From contig NZNV01000013.1 of NCBI GenBank assembly GCA_002695025.1, positions 1 to 64,000 of the forward strand: DNA of 64,000 nt. The letters are read 5' to 3'. Below are positions 44,309-53,655 of the stretch, piece by piece. This DNA comes from Owenweeksia sp. Lineage in GTDB: Bacteria; Bacteroidota; Bacteroidia; Flavobacteriales; Schleiferiaceae. The translations under genes and the position numbers were made by a program. Under the pieces are notes generated by a model that made no database searches, had not been told where the DNA came from, and worked only from the letters and a program-made list of their open reading frames with translations. Numbering within the stretch: position 1 is the first letter of the stretch; each line of letters starts with the position of its first letter.

Positions 44309-44761
44309 GTGAAAAAGAAAAAAGCGAAGATCATCATCGGTTCTACAGACGTTGTAGACCTACCGGAACTGGAACTGGAAAACATACCCTGCAAAATCGA
44401 TACAGGAGCCTATACTTCTGCTTTGCACTGCACAAGGGTACGGATCATTGAAAAAGATGACCAGACGTACCTCTCGTTCCGCCTTTACGATCCGAAATTC
44501 GGTATTCACAATAAGAAGGAATACCGTTTCAAGGATTTCAAGGAAAAGCGGGTACGCAGCAGCAACGGAGAGGTGGATTACCGCTATACTATCACCACCA
44601 CTGTAGTTCTGTTTGACCAAAAAATTAAAACAGCCTTTACACTGAGTTTCAGGGAAAAAATGAAATACCCTATATTATTGGGAAAACGACTGTTGAAGAA
44701 CCACTTTATTGTAGACGTAAGCCAAGACGATTTGAACCTAAAGCAAAAAAATAAGAAATGA
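44309..44761 (+). CDS. RimB-like retropepsin-fold protein (ATP-dependent zinc protease family)
   Basis: 150 aa from a GTG start. Family PF05618, historically called ATP-dependent zinc protease and now regarded as a retropepsin-like fold. The key sequence [14 protein letters not shown] (28-41) contains the Asp-Thr-Gly-Ala motif, and [19 protein letters not shown] is the second conserved segment. Members are often encoded beside rimK, as here: its stop overlaps the rimK ATG in ATGA. The context points to a role in, or reversal of, glutamate-tail modification of proteins, but that is inference. Confidence 0.85.
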   Translation: MKKKKAKIIIGSTDVVDLPELELENIPCKIDTGAYTSALHCTRVRIIEKDDQTYLSFRLYDPKFGIHNKKEYRFKDFKEKRVRSSNGEVDYRYTITTTVVLFDQKIKTAFTLSFREKMKYPILLGKRLLKNHFIVDVSQDDLNLKQKNKK

Positions 44762-45669
44762 ATATTGTCATCCTCTCCACTAACCCTAACCTCTACTCTA
44801 CCAAGCGATTGGCGGAGGCCATTGAAAAAAGAGGACATACCGCTGCCATCATTAACCACACCAAATGTTACGTGGTTATTGAAAGTGGCGACCCGAAAGT
44901 ATATTATAAGGATCACGCATTGGAGGATGTAGATGCCATTATTCCCCGGATAGGTTCTTCCGTTACTTTTTACGGATCTTCCATCATCCGCCAGTTTGAA
45001 ATGCAAAAGGTATTTACCACGCTCAGTTCACTGGCCCTGGTACGTTCCCGCGATAAACTCCGCGCCACACAGATATTAAGTCGCCACGGGATTGGTATCC
45101 CAAAAACGGCTTTTGCCAAAAAGCCGAGTGATGTGGACTACCTCATTAAACAAGTTGGCGGTGCGCCATTGATCGTAAAACTCCTGGAAGGCACCCAGGG
45201 CCTGGGTGTGGTTTTGGCTGAAACGCGCAAAGCAGCCAAATCAGTTATTGAAGCCTTTTACGGCCTCAATACCAACATACTGGTGCAAGAGTTTATTGCC
45301 GAAGCCGGAGGCGCAGATGTGCGGGCCATTGTAATTGAAGGTAAGGTAGTGGCGGCATTCAAGCGCCAGGGTAAAGAAGGTGAGTTCCGTTCCAATCTTC
45401 ACCGTGGCGGAAGTGGCACCCTTATCAAGCTTTCCAAAATAGAAAAGCTGGCCGCGGTAAACGCAGCCAAAGCCCTGGGCCTGGCTATAGCGGGGGTGGA
45501 TATGTTACAGAGTAATCGCGGACCTTTAATATTGGAGGTGAACTCCTCTCCCGGTCTGGAAGGTGTGGAAAAAGCGACCGGTGTGGATGTTGCCGGTAAG
45601 ATCGTTCAGTACATTGAAAGGAATATCAACAAACCAGCCAGCAAAAAACAAGATAAAGTAGGCGCCTGA
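44758..45669 (+). CDS. rimK: RimK-family ATP-grasp ligase (ribosomal protein S6 glutamylation type)
   Basis: 303 aa. The N-terminal preATP-grasp part contains [23 protein letters not shown] and [17 protein letters not shown]. The ATP-grasp core has [81 protein letters not shown] and the metal-binding [14 protein letters not shown]. coli RimK adds glutamate residues to the C-terminus of S6. It lies between the rimB-like gene (4-bp overlap) and rsmE (1-bp overlap), a ribosome-modification grouping. Confidence 0.93.
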   Translation: MNIVILSTNPNLYSTKRLAEAIEKRGHTAAIINHTKCYVVIESGDPKVYYKDHALEDVDAIIPRIGSSVTFYGSSIIRQFEMQKVFTTLSSLALVRSRDKLRATQILSRHGIGIPKTAFAKKPSDVDYLIKQVGGAPLIVKLLEGTQGLGVVLAETRKAAKSVIEAFYGLNTNILVQEFIAEAGGADVRAIVIEGKVVAAFKRQGKEGEFRSNLHRGGSGTLIKLSKIEKLAAVNAAKALGLAIAGVDMLQSNRGPLILEVNSSPGLEGVEKATGVDVAGKIVQYIERNINKPASKKQDKVGA

Positions 45670-46361
45670 TGCATCTCTTTTATGCCGATGAATTAAACCC
45701 GCAACAGGCCCTGCTGGGTAAGGAAGAAAGCCACCATGCCACCCGGGTGTTAAGGCTTGCTCCCGGAGAGGAAGTACTGGTTACGCAGGGTAAGGGCGTT
45801 ATTTACAAGGGAGTGATCACCCAACTCTCCAAAACGGAAGCCCGCCTGGATATTACCGGAACGTTTAGCGAGGAAAAGCGCCAAAAATACCTGCATATTG
45901 CCATTGGCCCAACCAAAAGCCTGGACCGTTTTGAGTTCTTCCTGGAAAAGGCCACCGAAATGGGTGTAGATGAGATCACCCCACTCCTGTCGTTCCATTC
46001 GGAACGGAAAGTGTACAAAACCGACCGGGGACGGAAGATCATCCAGGCAGCCGCCAAGCAATCCCTTTCCAACTGGCTGCCTCAACTCAATGAGCCGGTA
46101 AACTTCAATACCATACTGGATAGTACTTCACCGCAACGCTGTATAGCCCATTGCGATGCCAGCCGGAAGCGGGAGGATCTCCTCACTTCTGTTTCTTCTT
46201 ACCCCAACTGCCTGGTGCTTATAGGCCCGGAAGGGGATTTTTCCCGGGAAGAAATTGAAGCCGCAGCGGCCAAAGGCTTTGCCGAAGTACACCTGGGTAC
46301 CAGGCGGCTTCGTACGGAGACGGCCGGCATAGCCGTGGTTATGGCTGGCAAGCTCTATTAA
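45669..46361 (+). CDS. rsmE: 16S rRNA (uracil(1498)-N(3))-methyltransferase
   Basis: 230 aa. An N-terminal PUA-like domain (HLFYADELNPQQALLGKEESHHATRVLRLAPGEEVLVTQGKG) precedes the SPOUT methyltransferase domain with IAIGPTKSLDRFEFFLEKATEMGVDEITPL, CLVLIGPEGDFSREEIEAA and the knot motif LGTRRLRTETAGIAVV. It methylates U1498 of 16S rRNA at the decoding site. It starts on the last base of the rimK stop codon (TGATG), so expression is coupled. A 10-bp gap separates it from the convergent FN3-MAM cargo gene. Confidence 0.95.
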   Translation: MHLFYADELNPQQALLGKEESHHATRVLRLAPGEEVLVTQGKGVIYKGVITQLSKTEARLDITGTFSEEKRQKYLHIAIGPTKSLDRFEFFLEKATEMGVDEITPLLSFHSERKVYKTDRGRKIIQAAAKQSLSNWLPQLNEPVNFNTILDSTSPQRCIAHCDASRKREDLLTSVSSYPNCLVLIGPEGDFSREEIEAAAAKGFAEVHLGTRRLRTETAGIAVVMAGKLY

Positions 46362-46371
46362 CACCAGGAGA

Positions 46372-49300
46372 TCAATGCTGTATAAGCAGACTCTCCCGAA
46401 TATCCAGGTCCATTCCACGGAGGTTAATGATGTAGACCCCTTCCGGTAAGCCGTAAAGATCCCATTCCAATGAACCCTGCTCCAGGTTTTCAGCCTCCAA
46501 TACCTCTTTCATTAATTGTTTACCCTGCACACTCCATAATAGCACTTCTTCAGGGCTGGTATATTGAGGGTTCCACGAGATCAGTAACTTGTCATCTACA
46601 GGATTGGGGTATACCTCTACCTTATGCAGCTCATCGAATTCTTCCAGGCCTATTTCACTCAGTCTATAGCCGTGGGATGATTTTTCACCGCAATTGTTGC
46701 GAACGGTAAGAGTGACCCTGTAAGTGAGGCTTGGAATGGTATAGGTGTGCGTTGGGAAAACGGGCCCCGTAACATTGGAGCCATCGCCAAAATCCCATTC
46801 GTAAATGCTGGCATTCAGGGAGGCGGATGCATCAAACTGCACCTCCATTCCGGCTGTGGTGGTGCCAACAATGGTATACGTCCAGATCGGCACGGCCGGC
46901 TGGCACATCTGAATAGTTTGTGTTACGGTCTGTACGTCCCCACACTCATTCTGCACGGTAAGGGTAACGGTAAAGGTGCCGGAACTGGAATAAATATGGC
47001 TGGTTACCGCTGCGCCACCGATGGTACCATCCCCGAAATCCCATTGCAGCAGATTATAACCTTTGGACGCACTGCCGTCAAAGAATACTGAATCCCCATC
47101 CTGCACATAGGAGAAACTCCCAAGCAGGGTATCGCAGACCTGTACATTAAGGGTAGTACTATCGGCCACACCACAATTATTATAGGTGTAAAGCCATACC
47201 GTATAAATTCCACTTGCCGCATAATTATGCACGGGCTGTACAGCGTTGGACCAATTTCCATCCCCGAAATCCCAGTACAGTGAATCCGGGTTCAGAGATG
47301 CGGAAGCATCGTAGTTTACCGTAAGGAAGGCATCCGTGGAAGCCAGGGAGGCGCTGAGAGTATCACAGACTTCAATATCCTGAACCAATGTATCCGTAAG
47401 CCCGCAATTACTCCAGCTTAAAAGGGTAACCGTATACGTTCCTGCCGCACCATAGGTATGGGAAGATGTAGTACCCGAAGCAAAATTTCCGTCCCCATAC
47501 AGCCACATCAGGCTATCTGCATTGGTACTCAAAGAACCGTCAAAATTCACGTCCAGTTCATTGCTAGTATAATTGAAGTCACTGATGAGCACCGGGCAAG
47601 GCAAAGTACTGATGGTATCGGCAATGGTATCACTGGTAAAGACGGGTGCCGCACAACTGTCAAATACCATTACCACATAGGTAGTATTGGGGTTGAGGCC
47701 AAAAAGTATGTGAGGACTGGTAACATCCGTTAAGGTTACGGCAGAACCGGGGCCTGCCGCCTGATCATAATACACCAGGTTGGAACCCGTGGTGGTAGCG
47801 TTCCAGTTCACTTCTGCCGAATCTGTAGTGATCCCTCCAATGGATAAAGCAGTAGGTGGATCACATAGCAGGTTATCATCAATAACCACATCATCAATAG
47901 CCACATCGGATACGGTAGAGTTAACGGATTTACTCACCTTGAACCTTATTTGCACCGTATCCCCGGCATAAGCCGAAAGGTCCAGTATGGATTGCAACCA
48001 TGGCTCTGACTGCGAAGTTTGCTGAGCGCCTGATATGGTCTGCAGGCTGGTGTAGCCACTTCCATTATCTACCTCCACAATGAGGTTTCCTATTGCATTG
48101 CCAAACATAAAGTACCAAAAAGAAAGCTGGGGAGTAGACAATGGCGAAAGATCAATGAGCGGGGTTTCCAGATGGGTGACAAACGGTAAATTGGGTGGAA
48201 AACCGTTGGTTTCCGTAAACATAAATTTCCCGCTGCCGCTGGTATGGTCTGCTGAAGGGCCGGTAGCAATAGAAAGGAACGGCCCCGGACCGGGTATCCA
48301 GAAATAGTCTGTTACCGGATAGCGGTCCCAGCAGGTATTAATGGTCCCTGTATCCGCAAAGTTGATGGCGGCAATAAAATCTGAACCGTCAAAATCCTCA
48401 CTCCAGGGAGCTGGTGTGGGAAGACATTCGGTGGTGGTGGTCACTGCTCCCCTCCAGGCACTTACATCTCCCACTCCGCAACTGTCGCGAACGTAAAAAT
48501 CATAGGTGGTAGATGGTGTTAAACCGGTAATCGCAAACGGATTTGTATTGACGTTGATGATAGTACCGCTGCCGGGTGTAAAACCATTGGGGCCGTATTC
48601 AATCTGCCAGTCACTGGCCCCTCCCGTGACCCAGGCAAGGGTTACATTGCCGGAAGAAACGCCTACAACCGTAAGGTCCGAAGGCTTGGCACAGGAAGGT
48701 TTCTCATGAATATCCAGGTCGTCCAGGGCAATATCCACCGTCTGAGCAAAGGTTCCATTCTTGTAGGCCGTAAAGCGGATCTGGATGGTATCACCGGCAT
48801 AGGAACCCAGATCCAGTATAGCTTCTTCCCATGCAGCTGCATTACTGGCTTGCTGCTGGCCTACCCGCGAATATTCATGATTCCAGGAAACACCATCCGA
48901 AACCTCCACTACCAGCGAGTCTATCTCCGCCCCAAACATGTGGTACCAAAAACTGAACTCCGGTACGGTAAGGGGTGTAAGATCAATAAGCGGGGTTTCC
49001 AGCCAGCCGCTGATGGATTGTGCCACTCCAAATAATGCCTCGGAGTAAATGAATTTACCACTGCTGGTTCCCAAGGTATGGTCTACATCAGGGCCGGTGC
49101 CGAAGGATTGCGTCCCTCCCTGCCCGGGAGTCCATATATAATTGCCGGTGACCGTCCGGTTCCAGCAGCTGGCAATGCTACCGGCTGCAAAAGGTACAGG
49201 AAGAAATGCGGTACCTTCAAAATTTTCCGTCCAGGGTGCTGATACAGGATTGCATTCTGTAGAGTCTGTAGCCGGCCCGGTCCACACCGCCACATCTCCG

Positions 49301-51708
49301 ACACCACAACTGTCACGTACGTAAAAATCATAGGCCGTATTAGGAGACAAACTACCAATTGTAAAGGGTTGTGTGGTGGCGGTAAGCAGCGTACCATTGC
49401 CAGGGGTAAAACCTACCGGGCCATATTCCACATTCCAGAAAGAGGCAGTTCCTCCAGGAAGCCAGTTGAGGGTAATACTGTTATTGGTAGTTGCCGTAAC
49501 CACCAGGTTTTGTGATTTGGGGCAGGACGGGGCCTCACCTACATTGAGATCATCAATGGCTATTTGCGAAGCGGTACCCGATGCTAAAGACCTGGCCCGG
49601 AATTCCACAACAATCGTATCACCGGTATACGCTGAAAGATCAATAATGACCTCATTCCAGGGATCACTTTTAGCGGATTGCTGCTGCCCACTGATCGTAC
49701 GTTCAAGATTCCACACACCATTGCCGGTGGATATGCGAACCTGCAGAGATAAAATATCTGATCCGAACATGTGGTACCAGAAAGTCAGCTGCGGATCGGT
49801 AAGTGCGGTGAGGTTAATTAAGGAACTCTGGAGATTGGTGACCCGGTTAGGGCTATTCACTACTCCACCTATGGCCTGGGCAAATACATATTTACCACTG
49901 GAATTACCAAAGGTGTGGTCAAAATCAGGACCGGTATTGAAAGGTGAAAAAGTAGGTGGTCCTCCTTTCCATACATAATTGATAAGATTGTCCCTCCGCC
50001 AGCATGAATTAATGGTACCCGTATCGTTAAAAAATATTCCGGGACTGTAGGCTACACCTTGAAAATCGCGGGTATAGGGAGTTCCGAAAGCCGCACATCT
50101 GGTCTTAATTCGCAAGGGTCCCTGCCAAAGTGAAACATTACCCGGACCACAACTGTCACGGATATATACATCGTAGGAAGTGGCCGGGGACAAGCCGCCC
50201 AGGATACCTGGGTTCGAACTTACGGAACTTATGGTACCCGTTCCCGGAATAAACCCGGGAGGTCCGTGTTCTATCTGCCAGTTGGAAGCTCCCCCGGTGG
50301 TCCAACCCAGAGTAGCCCGGTTGGTCCAGATGAATATTTCCTCCAGGTTTTGTGGTCTGGGGCATATAGGAGCTTCATGTATGCTAACATCATCAATGGC
50401 TACATCTCCATTGGTTCCAAAATTAGTCTGGGTTACCGTAAATCGCAGTTTTACCGTAGCATTGGCGTAGGCAGCCAGGTTTACGATAACCTCTTTCCAG
50501 GGATCGGTTTTAGCGGTTTGCAGTTGCCCTGTACGATTAAAGATATTAGTCCAGGTACCACCATTGTTCTGACTGATCTCCACATCCAGTTGATCTACGT
50601 TAAGGCCGAACATATGGTACCAGAAAGTGAGTTCAGGTACCGTAAGAGCAGAGAGATCAACCAGCGGGGACTCTATACGCGCTACCATAGGCAAGGCACC
50701 AAAGGTTTTTGCTTCACTGAAAATGTATTTGGCACTTCCGGTTGTATGATCACCACTTGGCCCGGTGAAATTAGACGAAAAAACAGGGGGGCCTGTTTTC
50801 ATCAGGAATCCGTTATTCCAGTTTCGCAACCAGCAGGTATCTATAGTTCCATTACTGTTGAAATTAGGGCCAGCGGACCAGGTTCCCGAGTCAAAATTTT
50901 CGGTCCAGGGAGCCATAACGGCCGAACACCCCGTTTGGAAACTTTTCATACTGGTCCATATACTTACATCTCCTACTCCGCAACTGTCCCTCACTCGGAA
51001 CTCGTAAACCGTTTGTGGAGAAAGTCCGTTAAGTGTAAAGGGATTGGTACTTACGGGGATCAGTGTACCAGTGCCCGGAGTAAAACCAGCCGGTCCGTAT
51101 TCAATTTGCCAGTTGCTGGCACCCCCGGTAGTCCAGCTTAGATCTACCGAATTAGCCTGTATATTACTTACCGCAACATTGTTGGGGCGGAAACAGCTAG
51201 GAAGAGGAATATGGTGTACCGTTACCGTCCAGCTGTTGTTCTTAATACGGTTTACCTGTGTATTACAACTGGGAGTGGTGGAAAAGGTACGAAAGGCATG
51301 AAGATTAAAATCGAGCCCCCCTGCCGGTGCCACACCATTGGCTATATCAATATTAGCCCGGTTGTAAACAAACACTCCCGCTGAATTTACTGGCGGACCG
51401 GAAGATATACTCTTTTCCTTAAGGCCTGTAGTAGCACATTCCAAATAGGAGAACTGCTCAGACATCCAACCAGAACCCAGGGCTTCACCTCCATAGGTAA
51501 CGCTTACCGATACTACATACCGGCCGGCAGGAACGCCCACATTCAGGGTTCCGAAACAAGCGGATTCATTGGACGTATCTTTAGTAGCAGTCGTAGAAAA
51601 CTCCGTTTCAATATGACCAGCGGTGAAAGTAGCCGAAGTAGTTGTAACCTGAGCATTGGTTGTAAAGCAAAAAAGAGCACCAATAAAAACGGATAAAAGT
51701 GTCCTCAT
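46372..51708 (-). CDS. T9SS cargo protein: FN3-MAM-like repeats, PKD domains, type A sorting domain
   Basis: 1778 aa with a signal peptide (cleaved near TNAQ, residue 19). An N-terminal beta domain (20-165) is followed by four copies of a ~280-residue unit, each a fibronectin type III domain (WQIEYGPxGFTPGxGT) and a MAM/jellyroll-like domain (FWYHMFG, then AxxxVxIRF and IDDxxI). A fifth FN3 domain and four PKD domains come next (about 1370-1690; three carry a WDFGDG motif). The end VEVYPNPVDDKLLIS ... GVYIINL is a type A T9SS C-terminal domain, so the protein is exported and attached to, or released from, the surface. No enzyme domain is visible; adhesion or matrix binding is likely. Confidence 0.92.
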   Translation of the reverse strand: MRTLLSVFIGALFCFTTNAQVTTTSATFTAGHIETEFSTTATKDTSNESACFGTLNVGVPAGRYVVSVSVTYGGEALGSGWMSEQFSYLECATTGLKEKSISSGPPVNSAGVFVYNRANIDIANGVAPAGGLDFNLHAFRTFSTTPSCNTQVNRIKNNSWTVTVHHIPLPSCFRPNNVAVSNIQANSVDLSWTTGGASNWQIEYGPAGFTPGTGTLIPVSTNPFTLNGLSPQTVYEFRVRDSCGVGDVSIWTSMKSFQTGCSAVMAPWTENFDSGTWSAGPNFNSNGTIDTCWLRNWNNGFLMKTGPPVFSSNFTGPSGDHTTGSAKYIFSEAKTFGALPMVARIESPLVDLSALTVPELTFWYHMFGLNVDQLDVEISQNNGGTWTNIFNRTGQLQTAKTDPWKEVIVNLAAYANATVKLRFTVTQTNFGTNGDVAIDDVSIHEAPICPRPQNLEEIFIWTNRATLGWTTGGASNWQIEHGPPGFIPGTGTISSVSSNPGILGGLSPATSYDVYIRDSCGPGNVSLWQGPLRIKTRCAAFGTPYTRDFQGVAYSPGIFFNDTGTINSCWRRDNLINYVWKGGPPTFSPFNTGPDFDHTFGNSSGKYVFAQAIGGVVNSPNRVTNLQSSLINLTALTDPQLTFWYHMFGSDILSLQVRISTGNGVWNLERTISGQQQSAKSDPWNEVIIDLSAYTGDTIVVEFRARSLASGTASQIAIDDLNVGEAPSCPKSQNLVVTATTNNSITLNWLPGGTASFWNVEYGPVGFTPGNGTLLTATTQPFTIGSLSPNTAYDFYVRDSCGVGDVAVWTGPATDSTECNPVSAPWTENFEGTAFLPVPFAAGSIASCWNRTVTGNYIWTPGQGGTQSFGTGPDVDHTLGTSSGKFIYSEALFGVAQSISGWLETPLIDLTPLTVPEFSFWYHMFGAEIDSLVVEVSDGVSWNHEYSRVGQQQASNAAAWEEAILDLGSYAGDTIQIRFTAYKNGTFAQTVDIALDDLDIHEKPSCAKPSDLTVVGVSSGNVTLAWVTGGASDWQIEYGPNGFTPGSGTIINVNTNPFAITGLTPSTTYDFYVRDSCGVGDVSAWRGAVTTTTECLPTPAPWSEDFDGSDFIAAINFADTGTINTCWDRYPVTDYFWIPGPGPFLSIATGPSADHTSGSGKFMFTETNGFPPNLPFVTHLETPLIDLSPLSTPQLSFWYFMFGNAIGNLIVEVDNGSGYTSLQTISGAQQTSQSEPWLQSILDLSAYAGDTVQIRFKVSKSVNSTVSDVAIDDVVIDDNLLCDPPTALSIGGITTDSAEVNWNATTTGSNLVYYDQAAGPGSAVTLTDVTSPHILFGLNPNTTYVVMVFDSCAAPVFTSDTIADTISTLPCPVLISDFNYTSNELDVNFDGSLSTNADSLMWLYGDGNFASGTTSSHTYGAAGTYTVTLLSWSNCGLTDTLVQDIEVCDTLSASLASTDAFLTVNYDASASLNPDSLYWDFGDGNWSNAVQPVHNYAASGIYTVWLYTYNNCGVADSTTLNVQVCDTLLGSFSYVQDGDSVFFDGSASKGYNLLQWDFGDGTIGGAAVTSHIYSSSGTFTVTLTVQNECGDVQTVTQTIQMCQPAVPIWTYTIVGTTTAGMEVQFDASASLNASIYEWDFGDGSNVTGPVFPTHTYTIPSLTYRVTLTVRNNCGEKSSHGYRLSEIGLEEFDELHKVEVYPNPVDDKLLISWNPQYTSPEEVLLWSVQGKQLMKEVLEAENLEQGSLEWDLYGLPEGVYIINLRGMDLDIRESLLIQH
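47865..51200 (-). repeat. Four tandem FN3-MAM units in the 1778-aa cargo gene, period 831-843 bp
   Basis: The codons for the WYHMFG landmark lie at about 50611, 49768, 48937 and 48106, giving spacings of 843, 831 and 831 bp. The units are clearly related but diverged at DNA level. Boundaries are approximate. Confidence 0.85.
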
Positions 51709-51858
51709 AAGTTTAGCATTCGATTGTCAGAGATAAGGGTTGACCCTCTAAAGTTATTATTTTTGAATCAATTAGCCACCTAATTGAAAAATTTGATGTT
51801 GATACAGAACTTTTAGGAGAGGTGTACAAAAGATCAAAACGGTAATAGCATATTACCT

Positions 51859-51866
51859 TAACTTTG
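51859..51866 (+). promoter_or_regulatory. Candidate -7 box for the DUF4159 gene, next to the start codon
   Basis: TAACTTTG (TAnnTTTG) ends 5 bp before the ATG at 51872, predicting an almost leaderless mRNA. No TTG at the usual -33 position. Confidence 0.4.
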
Positions 51867-51871
51867 TCGGT

Positions 51872-52543
51872 ATGCGAACTTTTTCCATTATTGCCTTGGC
51901 TATTCTCACCGGGTTTGGAACGTTTTCCTTTAAACCTGTACCCTACTCCCTGCAAATAGCCGTTTTAAAATACAATGGGGGTGGCGACTGGTATGCTAAC
52001 CCCACTTCCCTAACTAACCTGGCGGCATTTTTCAATCAAAATCTGAACGCTTCGGTTGACCCGGATTACGAAATTGTAGAAGCCGGTTCCTCAGATATTT
52101 TCAGCTATCCCTTTGTACACATGACGGGGCATGGCAACGTGGTGTTTTCAGATGCCGAGGCCCGCAACCTGCGCGAGTATCTCCAGGCCGGAGGCTTTTT
52201 ACACATTGATGATAATTACGGCATGGATAAGTTCATACGCCCCGAGCTGAAAAAGGTATTTCCCGAATACGAACTACAGTCAGTACCGGCCAGCCATTCC
52301 ATTTATCACCAGCATTTTGACTTTCCACAAGGCCTCCCCAAGATCCATGAACACGATAATAATCCGCCCCAGGCTTACGGTATTTTCCACGAAGGAAGGA
52401 TGGTCGTGTTCTATACCACTGAATCTGACCTGGGAGACGGCTGGGAAGACCAGGAAGTGCATAATGACCCGGCCGAAGTACGCCTGAAAGCCCTGCAGAT
52501 GGGTTCTAATATCCTTCAATACGTTTTTACGGCTACCCCATGA
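51872..52543 (+). CDS. DUF4159-domain exported protein
   Basis: 223 aa with a short hydrophobic N-terminus acting as signal or anchor (about 3-22). The DUF4159 domain fills the rest: IAVLKYNGGGDWYANPTSLTNLAAFFNQ, PFVHMTGHGNVVFSDAEARNLREYLQAGGFLHIDDNYGMDKFIRPELKKVFPE and HEGRMVVFYTTESDLGDGWED. The fold resembles a ThuA/class I glutamine-amidotransferase-like domain; function is unknown. Members often sit with MoxR/DUF58 or membrane genes. Here the stop overlaps the start of an AI-2E-family permease by 4 bp, so the products are probably made together. Confidence 0.88.
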   Translation: MRTFSIIALAILTGFGTFSFKPVPYSLQIAVLKYNGGGDWYANPTSLTNLAAFFNQNLNASVDPDYEIVEAGSSDIFSYPFVHMTGHGNVVFSDAEARNLREYLQAGGFLHIDDNYGMDKFIRPELKKVFPEYELQSVPASHSIYHQHFDFPQGLPKIHEHDNNPPQAYGIFHEGRMVVFYTTESDLGDGWEDQEVHNDPAEVRLKALQMGSNILQYVFTATP

Positions 52544-53655
52544 GCAGCGGTATCCGCCAGATCATAAAGATACTGGTAGCCATTACCCTTTTGGCTGCGC
52601 TGGTATACGGAATATGGATCATCCGGTCTGTGATCATTTACGTACTGATTTCCGCAGTAATAGCCCTCATTGGCAAACCGGTGGTAGACCGGCTTACCGA
52701 CAAAAAGTGGAGATGGATAAAACTTAACCGTACCATGGCTGCTGTCGTAACCCTCTTTATTATCATTGGTTTGTTCGGAGGCATCATGAGCATTTTTATC
52801 CCTTCCCTTATTAGTGAACTGGCTGTTCTTTCACAGCTCAACGTAGAAGAGCTTTTCGCCAGCCTCGAAGAGAATATGTCCCAGTTTGAACGGTTCCTGC
52901 ACCTCCAACCGGCAGCAAGGGAAAACTCCAACGGTGTGGTAGAGGAAGCCGTACAGAAATTCTTGAACTTCGATAATATTACCAATACCTTCTACGGCTT
53001 ACTGGGCGGGCTGGGAAATATCCTTTTTGCCATTTTCAGCATCCTTTTTATAACCTTCTTCTTCATGAAGGAGGAATTCCTGTTTCGCAATATCGTGCTG
53101 GCCCTGGTACCCGACTCATTTGAAGGTCGTATCATCAATATTTCACCGCGCCTGAAGAAAGTACTATCCCGTTATTTTGCCGGTATCCTTATACAAATCA
53201 CCCTCATTACCCTATTAATATCGGTGGGTCTTTACTTTATTGGTTTTGAGAATTTTATTGCCATTGCCTTCTTTGCCGGCCTTATGAATATCATCCCCTA
53301 CATCGGGCCGCTCATCGGCATGGCCTTCGGGCTTATCCTGGGATTGTCCACCAACTTCACCGCTGAACTCAGCATGGAGCCCATACCGCTGGCACTGATG
53401 ATCATCGGGGTTTTCGGGCTGGTGCAGCTTATCGATAATTTTATTTTGCAGCCGGTCATCTTTTCCAACAGTATAAATGCCCACCCGCTGGAAATATTCC
53501 TGGTGATCTCCATTGCTGCCGTTATCGGGGGCATACCGGGTATGATTGTGGCGGTACCCACCTATAGTGTACTGCGGCTGTTGGCGCGTGAATTCTTTCC
53601 TAATGTAAAGTTCATACGGAGACTTACCCAAAACCTGCAGCCCATTGACGGTTAG
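52540..53655 (+). CDS. AI-2E family transporter
   Basis: 371 aa integral membrane protein with about eight transmembrane helices. Typical features are IYVLISAVIALIGKPVVDRLTDK near the start, ILFAIFSILFITFFFMKEE at mid-length, FFAGLMNIIPYIGPLIGMAFGLILGL, and FGLVQLIDNFILQPVIFSNSINAHPLEIFLVISIAAVIGGIPGMIVAVPTYSVLRLLAREF at the end. Members include TqsA-like exporters and Na+/H+ antiporters, so the substrate is open; the name should not be taken as evidence of quorum signalling. It overlaps the DUF4159 gene upstream (4 bp) and the methyltransferase downstream (11 bp). Confidence 0.92.
   Translation: MSSGIRQIIKILVAITLLAALVYGIWIIRSVIIYVLISAVIALIGKPVVDRLTDKKWRWIKLNRTMAAVVTLFIIIGLFGGIMSIFIPSLISELAVLSQLNVEELFASLEENMSQFERFLHLQPAARENSNGVVEEAVQKFLNFDNITNTFYGLLGGLGNILFAIFSILFITFFFMKEEFLFRNIVLALVPDSFEGRIINISPRLKKVLSRYFAGILIQITLITLLISVGLYFIGFENFIAIAFFAGLMNIIPYIGPLIGMAFGLILGLSTNFTAELSMEPIPLALMIIGVFGLVQLIDNFILQPVIFSNSINAHPLEIFLVISIAAVIGGIPGMIVAVPTYSVLRLLAREFFPNVKFIRRLTQNLQPIDG

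Noticed and set aside
46372-51708. Regular repeats as a CRISPR array or transposon cluster
   Set aside because: Repeats are ~830 bp, in frame and coding for protein domains; there are no short direct repeats with spacers.
51727-51748. Hairpin around AGGGTTGACCCT upstream of the FN3-MAM gene
   Set aside because: The loop would be only two bases and the outer stem needs a four-base bulge; likely chance.
52540-53655. Quorum-sensing (AI-2) export system
   Set aside because: The family name covers several transport functions; no LuxS, LsrB or related gene is present.
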